A DNA stretch of 31,059 nucleotides, from assembly GCA_943324925.2 (NCBI GenBank), contig CALPNL020000004.1, forward strand, positions 1 to 31,059, read 5' to 3'. The position numbers were made by a program, and so were the translations under genes. Positions 7,824 through 16,220 of the stretch are shown piece after piece. This DNA comes from Chitinophaga pinensis. GTDB taxonomy: Bacteria; Bacteroidota; Bacteroidia; Flavobacteriales; Flavobacteriaceae. Position 1 is the stretch's first letter. The number at the start of each line of letters is the position of its first letter. The notes under the pieces are model-generated. The model had not been told where the DNA came from, searched no databases, and worked only from the letters and a program-made list of their open reading frames with translations.

Positions 7824-9341
7824 TTATAGTAGTGAATGGCTGGTCATTGCATCTGGTTTTGCAATTCCCATAAGTTCTAAAATGGTTGGTGCGATATCTC
7901 CCAAAACGCCATTTTCAATTTTTTCCAAATCGTTATCAACTAAAATAATTGGCACTGGATTAGTAGTATGAGCGGTATTTGGAGAGCCGTCAGGATTGAT
8001 CATTGTTTCGCAATTTCCGTGATCTGCAATTACAATTGTTGTATAATTATTTGCCAAAGCAGCTGTAATTACTTTTTCAACACATTGATCTACCGCTTCA
8101 CAAGCTTGAATTGCCGCGCTCATTACTCCGGTATGTCCTACCATGTCTCCATTGGCGAAATTCAAGCATACAAAATCAACTTTGCCTTTTTCTATTTCTG
8201 GAACAAGTGCTTCTGTTAATTCAAATGCGCTCATTTCAGGTTGCAAATCGTAGGTTGCCACTTTTGGAGAATTTTTTAAAATGCGGCTTTCGCCAATAAA
8301 AGGTTCTTCACGACCGCCAGAAAAGAAGAAAGTAACATGTGGATATTTCTCTGTTTCGGCAATTCTAATTTGAGTTTTATGGGCTTTTTCTAATACTTCT
8401 CCTAAGGTTTCAGTGATATTATCTTTGTTGTAAACTACCTTAACATTTCGATAGGTTTCGTCGTAATTTGTTAAAGTAACATAATACAAATTCAATTTGT
8501 GCATGTTTTGTTCGTGGAAATCTTGCTGAGATAGTGCCTCAGTTAATTCACGGCCTCTATCGGTTCTGAAGTTGAAGAAAATAACTACATCGTCTTCTTC
8601 GATTGCGGCTAAAGGGTTTCCATTATTGTCCAAGTGAACCAACGGAGCGATAAATTCGTCAGTGATGTTATTAAGATAACTAGATTCTATAGAAGCAACG
8701 AGATCAGAAGTTCCTGTTCCCGTGGCGTGAACTAGTAAATCGTAGGCTAATTTTACTCGTTCCCAACGTTTATCTCGATCCATTGCGTAATAGCGACCTA
8801 TAATTGAAGCTATTTTAACGGGTGTTTTTGAGATATAGTTTTCAAGATCTTGGATGTATTTTTTTCCCGATTTTGGATCTACATCACGACCATCAGTGAA
8901 TGCATGAATGAAAACTTTTTCAAGTCCATATTCTTGAGAGGCATCAATCAATCCTCTTAAATGAGAAGTATGAGAGTGAACTCCTCCATCAGAAACTAAT
9001 CCTAATAAGTGTACTTTTTTATTGTACTCTTTAGCATAAGTAAAAGCATCGATAAGTACTTTTTCTTTTGCAAGCGTATTGTTAGCTACGGCTAAATTTA
9101 TTTTTGCTAAATCTTGATATACAATTCTTCCAGCACCCAAATTCATGTGTCCCACTTCAGAATTTCCCATTTGGCCTTCTGGTAAACCTACGTTCAATCC
9201 GTCGGTTCTAAGTTGGGCGTTAGGGTAGTTTTTATAAAGCGAATTTATAAACGGAACGTTTGCGTTGTCGATGGCGGAAACCTTTGGATCTGGAGATTTC
9301 CCCCATCCGTCAAGGATCATTAAAATCACTTTTTTATTCAT
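7824..9341 (-). CDS. gpmI: 2,3-bisphosphoglycerate-independent phosphoglycerate mutase
   Basis: A 505-residue cytosolic glycolytic enzyme that interconverts 3- and 2-phosphoglycerate using two Mn2+ ions, full length for the family. The first metal ligand is D10 in MILDGWG, and the phosphoserine nucleophile is S61 in MGNSEVGHMNLG. Other motifs are AFTDGRDVDP, IGRYYAMDRDKRW, FFNFRTDRGRE, the metal site NFANGDMVGHTG and the C-terminal IADHGNCE and NTAHTTNPVP. Its 5' leader contains a structured RNA-like element that ends 12 nt before the ATG, and a strong terminator follows the gene. DUF5916 lies upstream on the same strand, 92 nt away. Confidence 0.97.
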   Translation of the reverse strand: MNKKVILMILDGWGKSPDPKVSAIDNANVPFINSLYKNYPNAQLRTDGLNVGLPEGQMGNSEVGHMNLGAGRIVYQDLAKINLAVANNTLAKEKVLIDAFTYAKEYNKKVHLLGLVSDGGVHSHTSHLRGLIDASQEYGLEKVFIHAFTDGRDVDPKSGKKYIQDLENYISKTPVKIASIIGRYYAMDRDKRWERVKLAYDLLVHATGTGTSDLVASIESSYLNNITDEFIAPLVHLDNNGNPLAAIEEDDVVIFFNFRTDRGRELTEALSQQDFHEQNMHKLNLYYVTLTNYDETYRNVKVVYNKDNITETLGEVLEKAHKTQIRIAETEKYPHVTFFFSGGREEPFIGESRILKNSPKVATYDLQPEMSAFELTEALVPEIEKGKVDFVCLNFANGDMVGHTGVMSAAIQACEAVDQCVEKVITAALANNYTTIVIADHGNCETMINPDGSPNTAHTTNPVPIILVDNDLEKIENGVLGDIAPTILELMGIAKPDAMTSHSLL

Positions 9342-9353
9342 GTTGTGTGTTTT

Positions 9354-9421
9354 TTAGCCCAGATGGAAGAGGAAATCCCTCGCTTTTGCGAGGATTGCAA
9401 CGTACAGCTGGAAAGAGCTCC
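9354..9421 (-). ncRNA. structured RNA-like element in the gpmI leader (copy A)
   Basis: Read on the minus strand, the element begins GGAGCTCTTTCC, continues through CGTTGCAATC, then has a GC hairpin (CCTCGC-AAAA-GCGAGG), then GGATTTCCTC and ends GGGCTAA. The AATC before the hairpin pairs with GATT after it, leaving one bulged G, and an outer pairing AGCTC / GGGCT closes the whole. A second element with the same conserved ends and the same bulged stem lies at 27519-27597. Both end 12-13 nt before a start codon. It could be the computationally described Flavo-1 RNA motif, but I cannot confirm that. Cis-regulation of gpmI is inference. Confidence 0.6.
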
Positions 9422-9433
9422 AAAATTAAGAAA

Positions 9434-11851
9434 TTAAAATAACTTTTTGGCTTGATTATAATCAATAAAATACCTCATACTTATTGAAAAAGCATGGTTT
9501 AACGCCTCGTTATTTAGGAGATTTGTAACGTTGCTTCCAAAGTCGCTATTGATATTTCGAGTAAAATTGGCCGCATTATTTCGATATAATACAGAAATTT
9601 GGCTTCCTGGGGCAAACCACCAAGAGTAAGATAAATCCACATTCCAAGAGGTAAAATTGGAGTTTTTATTGGTAGTATAATTTAAATAATCATTCAATTT
9701 TCCCTGATTGTCTAACGATAGAAAGTTTTTATTTTCAGCAAAAGACCAATAGTGACGAACGGAAAGATTAAAAGTCATCGTGCTGTTTATGGAGTATTTT
9801 CCAGATAACGTATTAGAATAGGTAATTACATTTCTATTGGCAAAAATTATTGCGTTAGGAGTTGCTGAATTGGAGTCGTTATCAATGCTATCTACGAATC
9901 CCTTATTGTTATTTTGACGCGAAAAATTAAAATTAAAATTCAATAAAAACTTATCGCTAAATCGATACCTAGGGCCTAATGAAAAACCATAGCCATTTCT
10001 TCCTTCTTCGTCTAATTTGGCTACCGAAGGATTAAAATCGAACGCTAATTTGTAATTGTAATTGGATGAAAAATACAACCATGCACCTATTCTTGAAGGG
10101 ATAATTACATATCTATTTTCTGCTCTCGGCTCATAGAAATCATAATTTTCTAGGGGATTAGCATTCAGCCCAAGTCCAAAATAATGGTTTTTTTTATTGT
10201 TGATATTGACATTGATATTAAAATTATTTCCTTGAACAAATCCTGTTTCTTTTTGGAATTGTGAAAAGGCATTTAAATTAATATTAAATGAATTAAAGTA
10301 TTTGGTAGATTTAAGAATTCTATAATTTGCATTTCCATATAAACTATAATAATTAGTTTGAAAATTAATACCTAAATCGTTGTTATCGAAATCTTTAGTA
10401 ACAATATCTCCTCCTAAACTAAAGCGATATTGACCGCTTGTTTCCCCAATATTCATACTTGATGCAATTCCTGTTTTTGCCCCTCCTTCATTTACATAGC
10501 TGTATTTAAAATCACCCGAAAGGTTGTAGGTATTTTCTTTAGTATTTAAATCCCAAACTATTGCCGATACATTTCCGTCTCTAAAACTACCGTCTCGAGT
10601 TACATTGGTATTAATAAAACTAAGAGATGAATTTTTTCTAAAACGTTGGTCAAGTACCAATACACTATAGTTTGACAAGGGTTCAACTACTTCGCTTCGA
10701 ATGGATTGGTCGTTGTTGTTTCTGATTTTAGCAGTGGTAGTTTCGGTAACGGCATTTAAAACGCCAATACCTAAACCGCCTTTGGTTCGTCCAGAAATTT
10801 TAAGTGCATTAATTAAATTTACCGTCGCCGGATTGTCAATAATTTCTTCATTATTTTCCACAGTCGGATAAGCCGATGGACTTCCGCCAATTCTTCTCGA
10901 GTAGAACAATCCACCTTTATTAAATAAGTCGGTTCCTTCGGTAAAAAAGGCTCTGTTTTCATTGAATTGTTGTTCGAATGGACCTAAATTTAGTATTTGG
11001 TCATCGAATTTTGTTTGACCAAAATCAGGAATTAATATGGCATCAAGCGTAAAGGCATCATTAATTCCGTATTTTATATCCATTCCCCCTTTTAGCGTTC
11101 CTTTGGTTTTTTGAGCGTCATTGGCATTCAAATAAAAAGAAGAATAGGGTAGAAAAAATAATCGGGTAGGAGTTTTTATATTCTCAATTCCCTCTAAATT
11201 TCCAGCTTGTTGAATAACATTATTTAGTTTATTATCGACTTTATTCCATACATAGATGGAGTTTTTACGTTTTAGATCTCTTACAAAATTGATTCCCCAG
11301 TTTTGCACCTTATTGTTTGAAAATCGAAGAGCCGCATAGGGAATCTTCATTTCTACTACCCAGCCTTTGTCGGTAATTTTAGCTTTACTCAACCAAATGG
11401 CATCCCAAGAAAAATCTTCACCATTGCTATCGGTGGCTAAACAATCCAATTGCGTACCAGAGGCTGAACTAAAAAATCTAAAGTCTTGTTGTCCGTCGTT
11501 AAATCCGTTGATAAAAACTCCAAAAAGATCACTCGTTCCTTGATCGTCGCGGAGGGTAAGTTCTTTTAAAATCTTGGAAGGTTCAGCATCATATAATGTG
11601 GCGCCAATATAGATAGCCTCATTATCATATAGAATTTTCACTTCGGATTCATTTCCTTTTTCCACTTCTTTACCATTATCGGGAGCAAACATGAAAAAAT
11701 CTTTAGCTACTGGCGCAGTTTGCCATTGATATTCGTCTAGATTTCCATCAATGGTAATTCTATCATTAATGAGTACTGCTTTTAGAATTTTTTTCTGAGA
11801 GTAAGTTAACGTGCATGTAATTAATAATAGAAGTAGAAGTGTTTTTTTCAT
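9434..11851 (-). CDS. DUF5916 protein with N-terminal CBM9-like domain, outer membrane barrel predicted
   Basis: An 805-residue protein with a signal peptide (MKKTLLLLLLITCTLTYS). Residues about 25-210 look like the CBM9-like fold: IDGNLDEYQWQTAPVAKDF, ILYDNEAIYIGATLYD and WVVEMKIPYAALRFS. Residues about 225-805 are alternating aromatic and polar beta-strands ending in YFIDYNQAKKLF, as expected for an outer membrane beta-barrel, and match DUF5916 as I know it (FGQTKFDDQILNLGPFEQQF, NENRAFFTEGTDLF, FYSRRIGG). Its function is not established; surface carbohydrate or metal handling are guesses. It has a good promoter of its own (TTG-N20-TATTTTTG). gpmI follows on the same strand. Confidence 0.85.
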   Translation of the reverse strand: MKKTLLLLLLITCTLTYSQKKILKAVLINDRITIDGNLDEYQWQTAPVAKDFFMFAPDNGKEVEKGNESEVKILYDNEAIYIGATLYDAEPSKILKELTLRDDQGTSDLFGVFINGFNDGQQDFRFFSSASGTQLDCLATDSNGEDFSWDAIWLSKAKITDKGWVVEMKIPYAALRFSNNKVQNWGINFVRDLKRKNSIYVWNKVDNKLNNVIQQAGNLEGIENIKTPTRLFFLPYSSFYLNANDAQKTKGTLKGGMDIKYGINDAFTLDAILIPDFGQTKFDDQILNLGPFEQQFNENRAFFTEGTDLFNKGGLFYSRRIGGSPSAYPTVENNEEIIDNPATVNLINALKISGRTKGGLGIGVLNAVTETTTAKIRNNNDQSIRSEVVEPLSNYSVLVLDQRFRKNSSLSFINTNVTRDGSFRDGNVSAIVWDLNTKENTYNLSGDFKYSYVNEGGAKTGIASSMNIGETSGQYRFSLGGDIVTKDFDNNDLGINFQTNYYSLYGNANYRILKSTKYFNSFNINLNAFSQFQKETGFVQGNNFNINVNINNKKNHYFGLGLNANPLENYDFYEPRAENRYVIIPSRIGAWLYFSSNYNYKLAFDFNPSVAKLDEEGRNGYGFSLGPRYRFSDKFLLNFNFNFSRQNNNKGFVDSIDNDSNSATPNAIIFANRNVITYSNTLSGKYSINSTMTFNLSVRHYWSFAENKNFLSLDNQGKLNDYLNYTTNKNSNFTSWNVDLSYSWWFAPGSQISVLYRNNAANFTRNINSDFGSNVTNLLNNEALNHAFSISMRYFIDYNQAKKLF

Positions 11852-11870
11852 AGAGGTTTAATTCAACGCG

Positions 11871-11901
11871 CAAAAATATCATTTGACACGATTAATAACA
11901 A
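11871..11901 (-). promoter_or_regulatory. promoter of the DUF5916 gene
   Basis: On the minus strand a TTG (11901-11899) is followed after 20 nt by TATTTTTG (11878-11871), an exact fit to the Bacteroidota TTG-N17-23-TAnnTTTG pattern. The box ends 19 nt before the ATG. Confidence 0.65.
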
Positions 11902-12071
11902 TTATTTTATATTTTAATTATGAATAAAGCAATAAATAATGCTATTTAAATCAAATAAATAGAGATAATGGATTCCGTTAAATTAGCTTTCAATTATAAA
12001 GTAAATTTTAATTAGTTGTTAATTAATAAGTTAAAATTCCAAAATGGAAGGAATTACCTTATTTAATGTTT

Positions 12072-12079
12072 TATATTTG
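12072..12079 (+). promoter_or_regulatory. putative -7 box for the L,D-transpeptidase-like gene
   Basis: TATATTTG lies 33 nt before the ATG at 12113. No clear -33 TTG is seen. The rest of the 11902-12071 spacer is very AT-rich and shows no gene. Confidence 0.45.
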
Positions 12080-12112
12080 ATAGAATTTAAAAAATAAAAA
12101 CACATTATAATA

Positions 12113-12799
12113 ATGGTTTATAAAATTTTACCCATTTTAGTTTTCTTTTTATCCTCATTTTCATCTCATAAAATAGAAAATCCCTCAAAAACACCTTCAC
12201 TATCTATTTTGAAAACAGAGAATCTTTCGGCTGAAATTAGTGTTGTATATTATAATTTGCATCACGGTAATTTTACTTTGCCAAAGTTAGAAAGCTTTCA
12301 AAAAGCAATGTTAGGGTTTTATGAAATGAAGAAAAAGGGAATTTTCAAAAAGGACATTCTGACTTTAGTAGATTTCAGTTTGTCTTCCAATGAAAAAAGA
12401 CTTTGGGTGATTGATTTGTCTACCAATACGATCTTATTTCATTCTTTGGTTGCCCATGGCAGAAATACCGGCGATGAATTTGCTAAGCGTTTTTCTAACT
12501 CTGCGGAATCTTTTAAAAGCAGTTTGGGATTTTATTCAACCGGAGAAATTTATAATGGCAAACATGGAAAATCTTTGAAACTGGATGGTTTGGAAAAAGG
12601 AGTAAATGACAATGCTAGGAATCGAGGAATTGTGATACATGCCGCTGATTATGTTTCTAATTTTTTCATTAAAAATCACAGTCGATTGGGAAGAAGTCAA
12701 GGTTGTCCTGCACTACCAGTAGAGTTTACGGAAAAAATCATCAATACAATAAAAGATAAATCCTGTTTGTATATTTATTATCCTTCCAGTAATTCTTAA
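12113..12799 (+). CDS. murein L,D-transpeptidase catalytic domain family protein (YkuD_2-like)
   Basis: A 228-residue protein with an N-terminal hydrophobic export signal (about 3-18). The C-terminal half carries a YkuD-type active site: H176 in IVIHAADYV and the catalytic C198 in HSRLGRSQGCPALP, preceded by LWVIDLSTNTILFHSLVAHG and FSNSAESFKSSLGFY. In this family the cysteine attacks the L-D bond of a peptidoglycan stem peptide, so a periplasmic cell-wall cross-linking or trimming role is likely. The ATG is 33 nt after a TATATTTG box. The gene runs toward the GNAT gene with only 2 nt between the stops. Confidence 0.88.
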   Translation: MVYKILPILVFFLSSFSSHKIENPSKTPSLSILKTENLSAEISVVYYNLHHGNFTLPKLESFQKAMLGFYEMKKKGIFKKDILTLVDFSLSSNEKRLWVIDLSTNTILFHSLVAHGRNTGDEFAKRFSNSAESFKSSLGFYSTGEIYNGKHGKSLKLDGLEKGVNDNARNRGIVIHAADYVSNFFIKNHSRLGRSQGCPALPVEFTEKIINTIKDKSCLYIYYPSSNS

Positions 12800-12801
12800 A
12801 T

Positions 12802-13239
12802 TTATATTGCTTTAAATAAAACATAGTGGGGTCCAACATCTGTGATTTCAAATTGACCTCCAATAATTTCATAACCTGATTTTTTATAGAACCCTACCGC
12901 TGTTTCTCGAGCGTTAAACCAAATTAAGTTTCCTTTTTTTAGTTTAATTTCATTTTCACAATGCTTTAATAATTCTTCTCCAAATCCCATTTTTTGAAAT
13001 TCTTCCAGTACTGCCATTCCTCGAATTTGATATTGATTTTCCTCAGAAAATAATTTATTCTGAACTTTAAAAGCGGAGATTACCGCCACCAATTGGTTTT
13101 CAACATATAAACCGAAGTGTACTGTTGTTAGTAAATCATCGCCTTTAAAGTGACAAGTTTCTATTGGTTTGCCAGGGCGTAAAATGGGATGTCTTACAAT
13201 TATTGTATCAAATGCAGTAATTTTTTTAATTTCAATCAT
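12802..13239 (-). CDS. GNAT-family N-acetyltransferase
   Basis: A 145-residue protein of the usual single-domain GNAT length. The acetyl-CoA pyrophosphate loop is visible as FQKMGFGEELLKHCENE (fits Q/RxxGxG/A), preceded by the strand IRGMAVLEEF and followed by LIWFNARETAVGFYKKSGYE, the typical motif B region. The acceptor substrate cannot be predicted. A perfect 17-bp palindrome lies 27-43 nt upstream of the start. Confidence 0.88.
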   Translation of the reverse strand: MIEIKKITAFDTIIVRHPILRPGKPIETCHFKGDDLLTTVHFGLYVENQLVAVISAFKVQNKLFSEENQYQIRGMAVLEEFQKMGFGEELLKHCENEIKLKKGNLIWFNARETAVGFYKKSGYEIIGGQFEITDVGPHYVLFKAI

Positions 13240-13265
13240 AATTTAATTTCATTTATTTTTTGCGA

Positions 13266-13282
13266 ATTGTTATCATAACAAT
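13266..13282. promoter_or_regulatory. 17-bp palindrome upstream of GNAT gene
   Basis: ATTGTTAT-C-ATAACAAT is a perfect dyad around one base, 26 nt upstream of the GNAT ATG (minus strand). It has no T-tract, so it looks like a homodimer operator rather than a terminator. The binding protein is unknown. Confidence 0.4.
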
Positions 13283-13365
13283 ATCAAAATAAATTATTTA
13301 CGTTAACAATAGGTACTTTAAACGGCCAATTTTTAAAGTGTTTTAAAAATTTTTTTCAAAAAAAC

Positions 13366-13397
13366 TTGCAATAAACCCAACTAATTATCTATATTTG
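13366..13397 (+). promoter_or_regulatory. promoter of tRNA-Gly
   Basis: A TTG (13366-13368) is followed after 21 nt by TATATTTG (13390-13397), 13 nt before the mature tRNA 5' end. Confidence 0.65.
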
Positions 13398-13410
13398 CAC
13401 CGTTGATAAT

Positions 13411-13483
<73 letters not shown>

Positions 13484-13488
13484 CTAAA

Positions 13489-13518
13489 ATCCTCAGACTT
13501 TTCGTCTGGGGATTTTTT
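13489..13518. terminator. bidirectional terminator between tRNA-Gly and pepE
   Basis: A 10-bp stem ATCCTCAGAC / GTCTGGGGAT (one T-G wobble) with a TTTTC loop is followed by a T run on the plus strand. On the minus strand the stem is followed by TTTTAG. It serves the tRNA and touches the stop codon of pepE (13517-13519). Confidence 0.8.
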
Positions 13519-14224
13519 ATTTTAGATTACTCAAGTCACTTTCAGATTCAATTTCTTCAGGACAAGAATTTTTTTGGAATAATCTTGCGTAAAGTCCACC
13601 TTTTAAAGTTATTTTATCGCCTTTAACTTCTAGCCAACTCCCTTCACGAAGTCCAATAACGGGTGGAGAATTGAGATAGTGAAATTCTTTAATTCTCATT
13701 TCCCTTGTTTCACCATTGTGTTTTAATTGTGAATCGGCATCCAAATAATGCGGATTGATATTAAACGGTACAATTCCCAAAGTTTGAAAACTGGGTGGGT
13801 AAATGATCGGCATGTCGTTAGTGGTTTGCATCGTTAAACCACAAATATTACTTCCTGCACTAGATCCTAAATAAGGGGTTCCTTTTTTTATTGCTTCGGC
13901 CAATGCGTCCATTACTTTGTTTTTGTATAATTGGAAAACCAATAAAAAAGTATTTCCGCCACCGGTAAAAATTCCCTCAGCTTGTTCAATCGCCGCTTTC
14001 GGATCTTCAAATTCATGAATTCCTTTAATATCAATATTTAATTCGGCGAAAGCAACAGCCACTCTATTGGTATATTCATCATAGGATAATCCGCTAGGTT
14101 GCGCATAGGGAATAAACAGAATGGATTTGCAATTTTGGAAGTGCAGTTTCAATTCTGGAAGTAAATAATCTAAATAATTCCCTCCGTATAATGTTGAGGT
14201 ACTTGCGATAATGCAATTTTTCAT
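13517..14224 (-). CDS. pepE: dipeptidase E (alpha-aspartyl dipeptidase, peptidase S51)
   Basis: A 235-residue cytosolic serine peptidase that cleaves dipeptides with N-terminal aspartate. The nucleophile is S122 in LGSSAGSN, and GIFTGGGNTF (84-93) is the conserved loop typical of PepE. Further matches are MPIIYPPSF and FNINPHYLDAD, with H159 as the probable catalytic His. The length is normal. It has a good promoter (TTG-N21-TAACTTTG at 14275-14244 on the minus strand). Confidence 0.93.
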   Translation of the reverse strand: MKNCIIASTSTLYGGNYLDYLLPELKLHFQNCKSILFIPYAQPSGLSYDEYTNRVAVAFAELNIDIKGIHEFEDPKAAIEQAEGIFTGGGNTFLLVFQLYKNKVMDALAEAIKKGTPYLGSSAGSNICGLTMQTTNDMPIIYPPSFQTLGIVPFNINPHYLDADSQLKHNGETREMRIKEFHYLNSPPVIGLREGSWLEVKGDKITLKGGLYARLFQKNSCPEEIESESDLSNLK

Positions 14225-14243
14225 TTGAAATCTTTTTGGAATT

Positions 14244-14275
14244 CAAAGTTACCCATTTTATCATTTTATTCCCAA
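14244..14275 (-). promoter_or_regulatory. promoter of pepE
   Basis: The minus strand shows TTG (14275-14273), 21 nt, then TAACTTTG (14251-14244), 19 nt before the ATG. Confidence 0.6.
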
Positions 14276-14377
14276 CTATAGAAAATTATATATTAACATA
14301 ACTTTACCAATCCAAATTATAATTTTTAATTTCTCTTAAATACTTTTACAAATATTAAAAAAAATAGAATTCATGTT

Positions 14378-15124
14378 ATGAATAAATGGGTCGTCCTGCT
14401 TTTATTTTTTGGCACCTTTTCATTGTGGTCGCAAGATCGTAATGAGAAACTGCTTCAAGGAATAATTGTTGCTGATGATGCCTTGCTTTTGGGAATTGAT
14501 GTAGTGAATTTAGGTCATGAAAAAGTGACCGTAACCAATAGTAAAGGGGAATTTTCTATATTGGCTAAAGCCGACGACATTTTAGTATTTTCATCGAAAT
14601 CTTTGGAAATGAGAAGAGTGCTTATTGATGAAGACGATTTAAAATCGGGTACAATTACCGTAAATATGTACCCTAAAATCAATGAGCTTGATGAGGTGAT
14701 TGTAAAGAGAACCTCTGAAATTAATGCTGTCTCAATTGGAATTATCCAGAATAAACCTAAACAATATACTCCAGCCGAAAGGAAATTGAGAACTGCAACA
14801 GGATTAGACGCCATTATTGGACTCAATACTTCATTTTCTTTAGATCCACTTTTAAATTTAGCTTCAGGACGAACCGTAGAACTTTTAAAGAATACTGAGG
14901 TAGAAAGAAAACAGTTTTGGTTAGATAAAATATCAGAAATGTTTAGTGAAAAGGTATTAATTGACAAATTCAAAATCCCCTCAAATTATATAAAAGGATT
15001 TCAATATTACATACTAGATAATAAAAACTTTGTAGATACATTAAAAGCAAAAAATACAGCAATGTCCTCATTTATAATGATAGAGCTAGCTGAAAAGTAT
15101 AACAAAATGATAGCTTGTGAATAA
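14378..15124 (+). CDS. carboxypeptidase regulatory-like domain protein, tandem copy 1
   Basis: A 248-residue exported protein. Signal peptide MNKWVVLLLFFGTFSLWS, then a carboxypeptidase-D regulatory-like (CarboxypepD_reg-like) beta-sandwich at about residues 25-112 (LQGIIVADDALLLGIDVVNL, then VTVTNSKGEFSILAKADDIL). After it come a linker with YTPAERKLRTATG (130s-140s) and a helical C-terminal region without a recognised domain. The same architecture recurs in the overlapping next gene. Such domains are usual at the N-terminus of TonB-linked receptors, but here no barrel follows. Function unknown; a periplasmic or surface location is predicted from the signal peptide. A TACTTTTA -7-like box is at 14341-14348. 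Confidence 0.8.
   Translation: MNKWVVLLLFFGTFSLWSQDRNEKLLQGIIVADDALLLGIDVVNLGHEKVTVTNSKGEFSILAKADDILVFSSKSLEMRRVLIDEDDLKSGTITVNMYPKINELDEVIVKRTSEINAVSIGIIQNKPKQYTPAERKLRTATGLDAIIGLNTSFSLDPLLNLASGRTVELLKNTEVERKQFWLDKISEMFSEKVLIDKFKIPSNYIKGFQYYILDNKNFVDTLKAKNTAMSSFIMIELAEKYNKMIACE
14447..14707 (+). repeat. tandem duplicated segment, copy 1
   Basis: Aligns without gaps to 15183-15443 (offset 736). Bases 14447-14643 (197 nt) differ at only two positions (14516 and 14596), whereas 14644-14707 differ at about 10, mostly at silent sites. It covers the regulatory-like domain of the first paralogue. Confidence 0.92.
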
Positions 15125-15812
15125 AAGTTTTATAATATTATTTTTTTTGATATCACAAATTCTATTTGGGCAAAGCAATGGAAAACTGCTTCAAGGAATA
15201 ATTGTTGCTGATGATGCCTTGCTTTTGGGAATTGATGTAGTGAATTTAGGTAATGAAAAAGTGACCGTAACCAATAGTAAAGGGGAATTTTCTATATTGG
15301 CTAAAGCCGACGACATTTTAGTATTTTCATCAAAATCTTTGGAAATGAGAAGAGTGCTTATTGATGAAGACGATTTAAATTCAGGAACGATTACGGTAAA
15401 TATGTATCCTAAAATCAACGAACTCAATGAGGTGATTGTAAAGAAAAATTCTATCGAAGGGGTAAGTATAATTCCTGGCCAAAAGCAATATACCCCCGCC
15501 GAAAGAAAATTGCATACTGCAACAAGCGGTTTGTTAGACGCGCCAATTAGTTGGATGTCAGGGCGAACGGCAATGCTAAAAAAGGAAGTAGTTGTAGAAA
15601 GGAAAGAACGTCTTTTAGATAAAATAGGAATACTTTATGAAGACAAATACTATATAGAAACACTGAAAATACCAGAAATTTATATCGATGATTTTCAAAG
15701 ATATATCATAGAGGATAAAGAGTTTACGGCTGCTTTAAAAGTTAAAAACAGAACGATGATGTTATTTTTAATTTCTAAATTAGCCGTCAACTATAATGCA
15801 ATTCCAAAATAG
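15117..15812 (+). CDS. carboxypeptidase regulatory-like domain protein, tandem copy 2
   Basis: A 231-residue paralogue of the preceding gene. It starts at a GTG (15117) inside the last codons of copy 1, with an 8-nt overlap, which gives a proper signal peptide (MNKSFIILFFLISQILFG). The N-terminal regulatory-like domain is almost identical to copy 1 at DNA level, the middle keeps YTPAERKLHTAT, and the C-terminal half is clearly related but diverged and lacks some residues (no match for the DAIIGLNTSF stretch of copy 1). No promoter is visible, so it probably depends on read-through and translational coupling from copy 1. Function unknown. Confidence 0.8.
   Translation: MNKSFIILFFLISQILFGQSNGKLLQGIIVADDALLLGIDVVNLGNEKVTVTNSKGEFSILAKADDILVFSSKSLEMRRVLIDEDDLNSGTITVNMYPKINELNEVIVKKNSIEGVSIIPGQKQYTPAERKLHTATSGLLDAPISWMSGRTAMLKKEVVVERKERLLDKIGILYEDKYYIETLKIPEIYIDDFQRYIIEDKEFTAALKVKNRTMMLFLISKLAVNYNAIPK
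15183..15443 (+). repeat. tandem duplicated segment, copy 2
   Basis: Partner of 14447-14707. The first 197 nt match copy 1 at 195 positions and the remainder diverges mainly at silent positions. Confidence 0.92.
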
Positions 15813-15853
15813 GGATTCTAATAATTTTAATTTTTACCTTTATAAAAACTTAG

Positions 15854-15861
15854 TAACTTTG
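15854..15861 (+). promoter_or_regulatory. putative -7 box for tatA
   Basis: TAACTTTG lies 17 nt before the tatA ATG. No -33 TTG is clear. Confidence 0.5.
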
Positions 15862-15878
15862 CAATAAAATAAATCAAT

Positions 15879-16220
15879 ATGTTTGGAATAGGCGGAGGAG
15901 AATTAATACTAATATTATTTGTAGTTCTTATGCTATTTGGGTCGGATAAAATACCTGATATCGCTAGAACCATGGGTAAAGCTATGGCGCAATTAAAAAA
16001 TGCTACAAATGATATTAAGAGTGAAATTCAAAAAGGAGCTGAGGCAAATGGTTTAGATTCTAAATCGATTACAGCTATTACCGGAAATATCAATCAGGAA
16101 ATTAGTAAAGCGAAAGCCAATTTGCTTAAGGAAGCAAAGCCAGTTGTAGAAAATGCAAAGATTGATTCTGAAAATTCGGAAACAATAGAAAATGAAGGTC
16201 CAATAAAAAGGCAATCCTAA
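15879..16220 (+). CDS. tatA: TatA/E-family twin-arginine translocase subunit
   Basis: A 113-residue protein with the TatA/E plan: a short N-terminal membrane helix (GGGELILILFVVLMLFG, about 5-21), a hinge SDKIPDI, an amphipathic helix (ARTMGKAMAQLKNATNDIKS) and a charged, disordered tail. TatA oligomers form the pore element that exports folded proteins carrying twin-arginine signals. No tatC is visible nearby. The stop overlaps the start of the PAP2 gene by one base (TAATG), so the two are coupled. TatA versus TatB cannot be settled, but the MFGIGGGE start fits TatA/E. Confidence 0.92.
   Translation: MFGIGGGELILILFVVLMLFGSDKIPDIARTMGKAMAQLKNATNDIKSEIQKGAEANGLDSKSITAITGNINQEISKAKANLLKEAKPVVENAKIDSENSETIENEGPIKRQS

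Noticed and set aside
9260..9442. Plus-strand open frame of 60 codons covering the gpmI start and leader
   Set aside because: It runs through the structured RNA element and has no coding signature.
14515..14973. Minus-strand open frame of 152 codons, with a matching one at 15191-15427
   Set aside because: The frames are conserved between the two only because the sense paralogues are duplicated; neither has a promoter or known domain.
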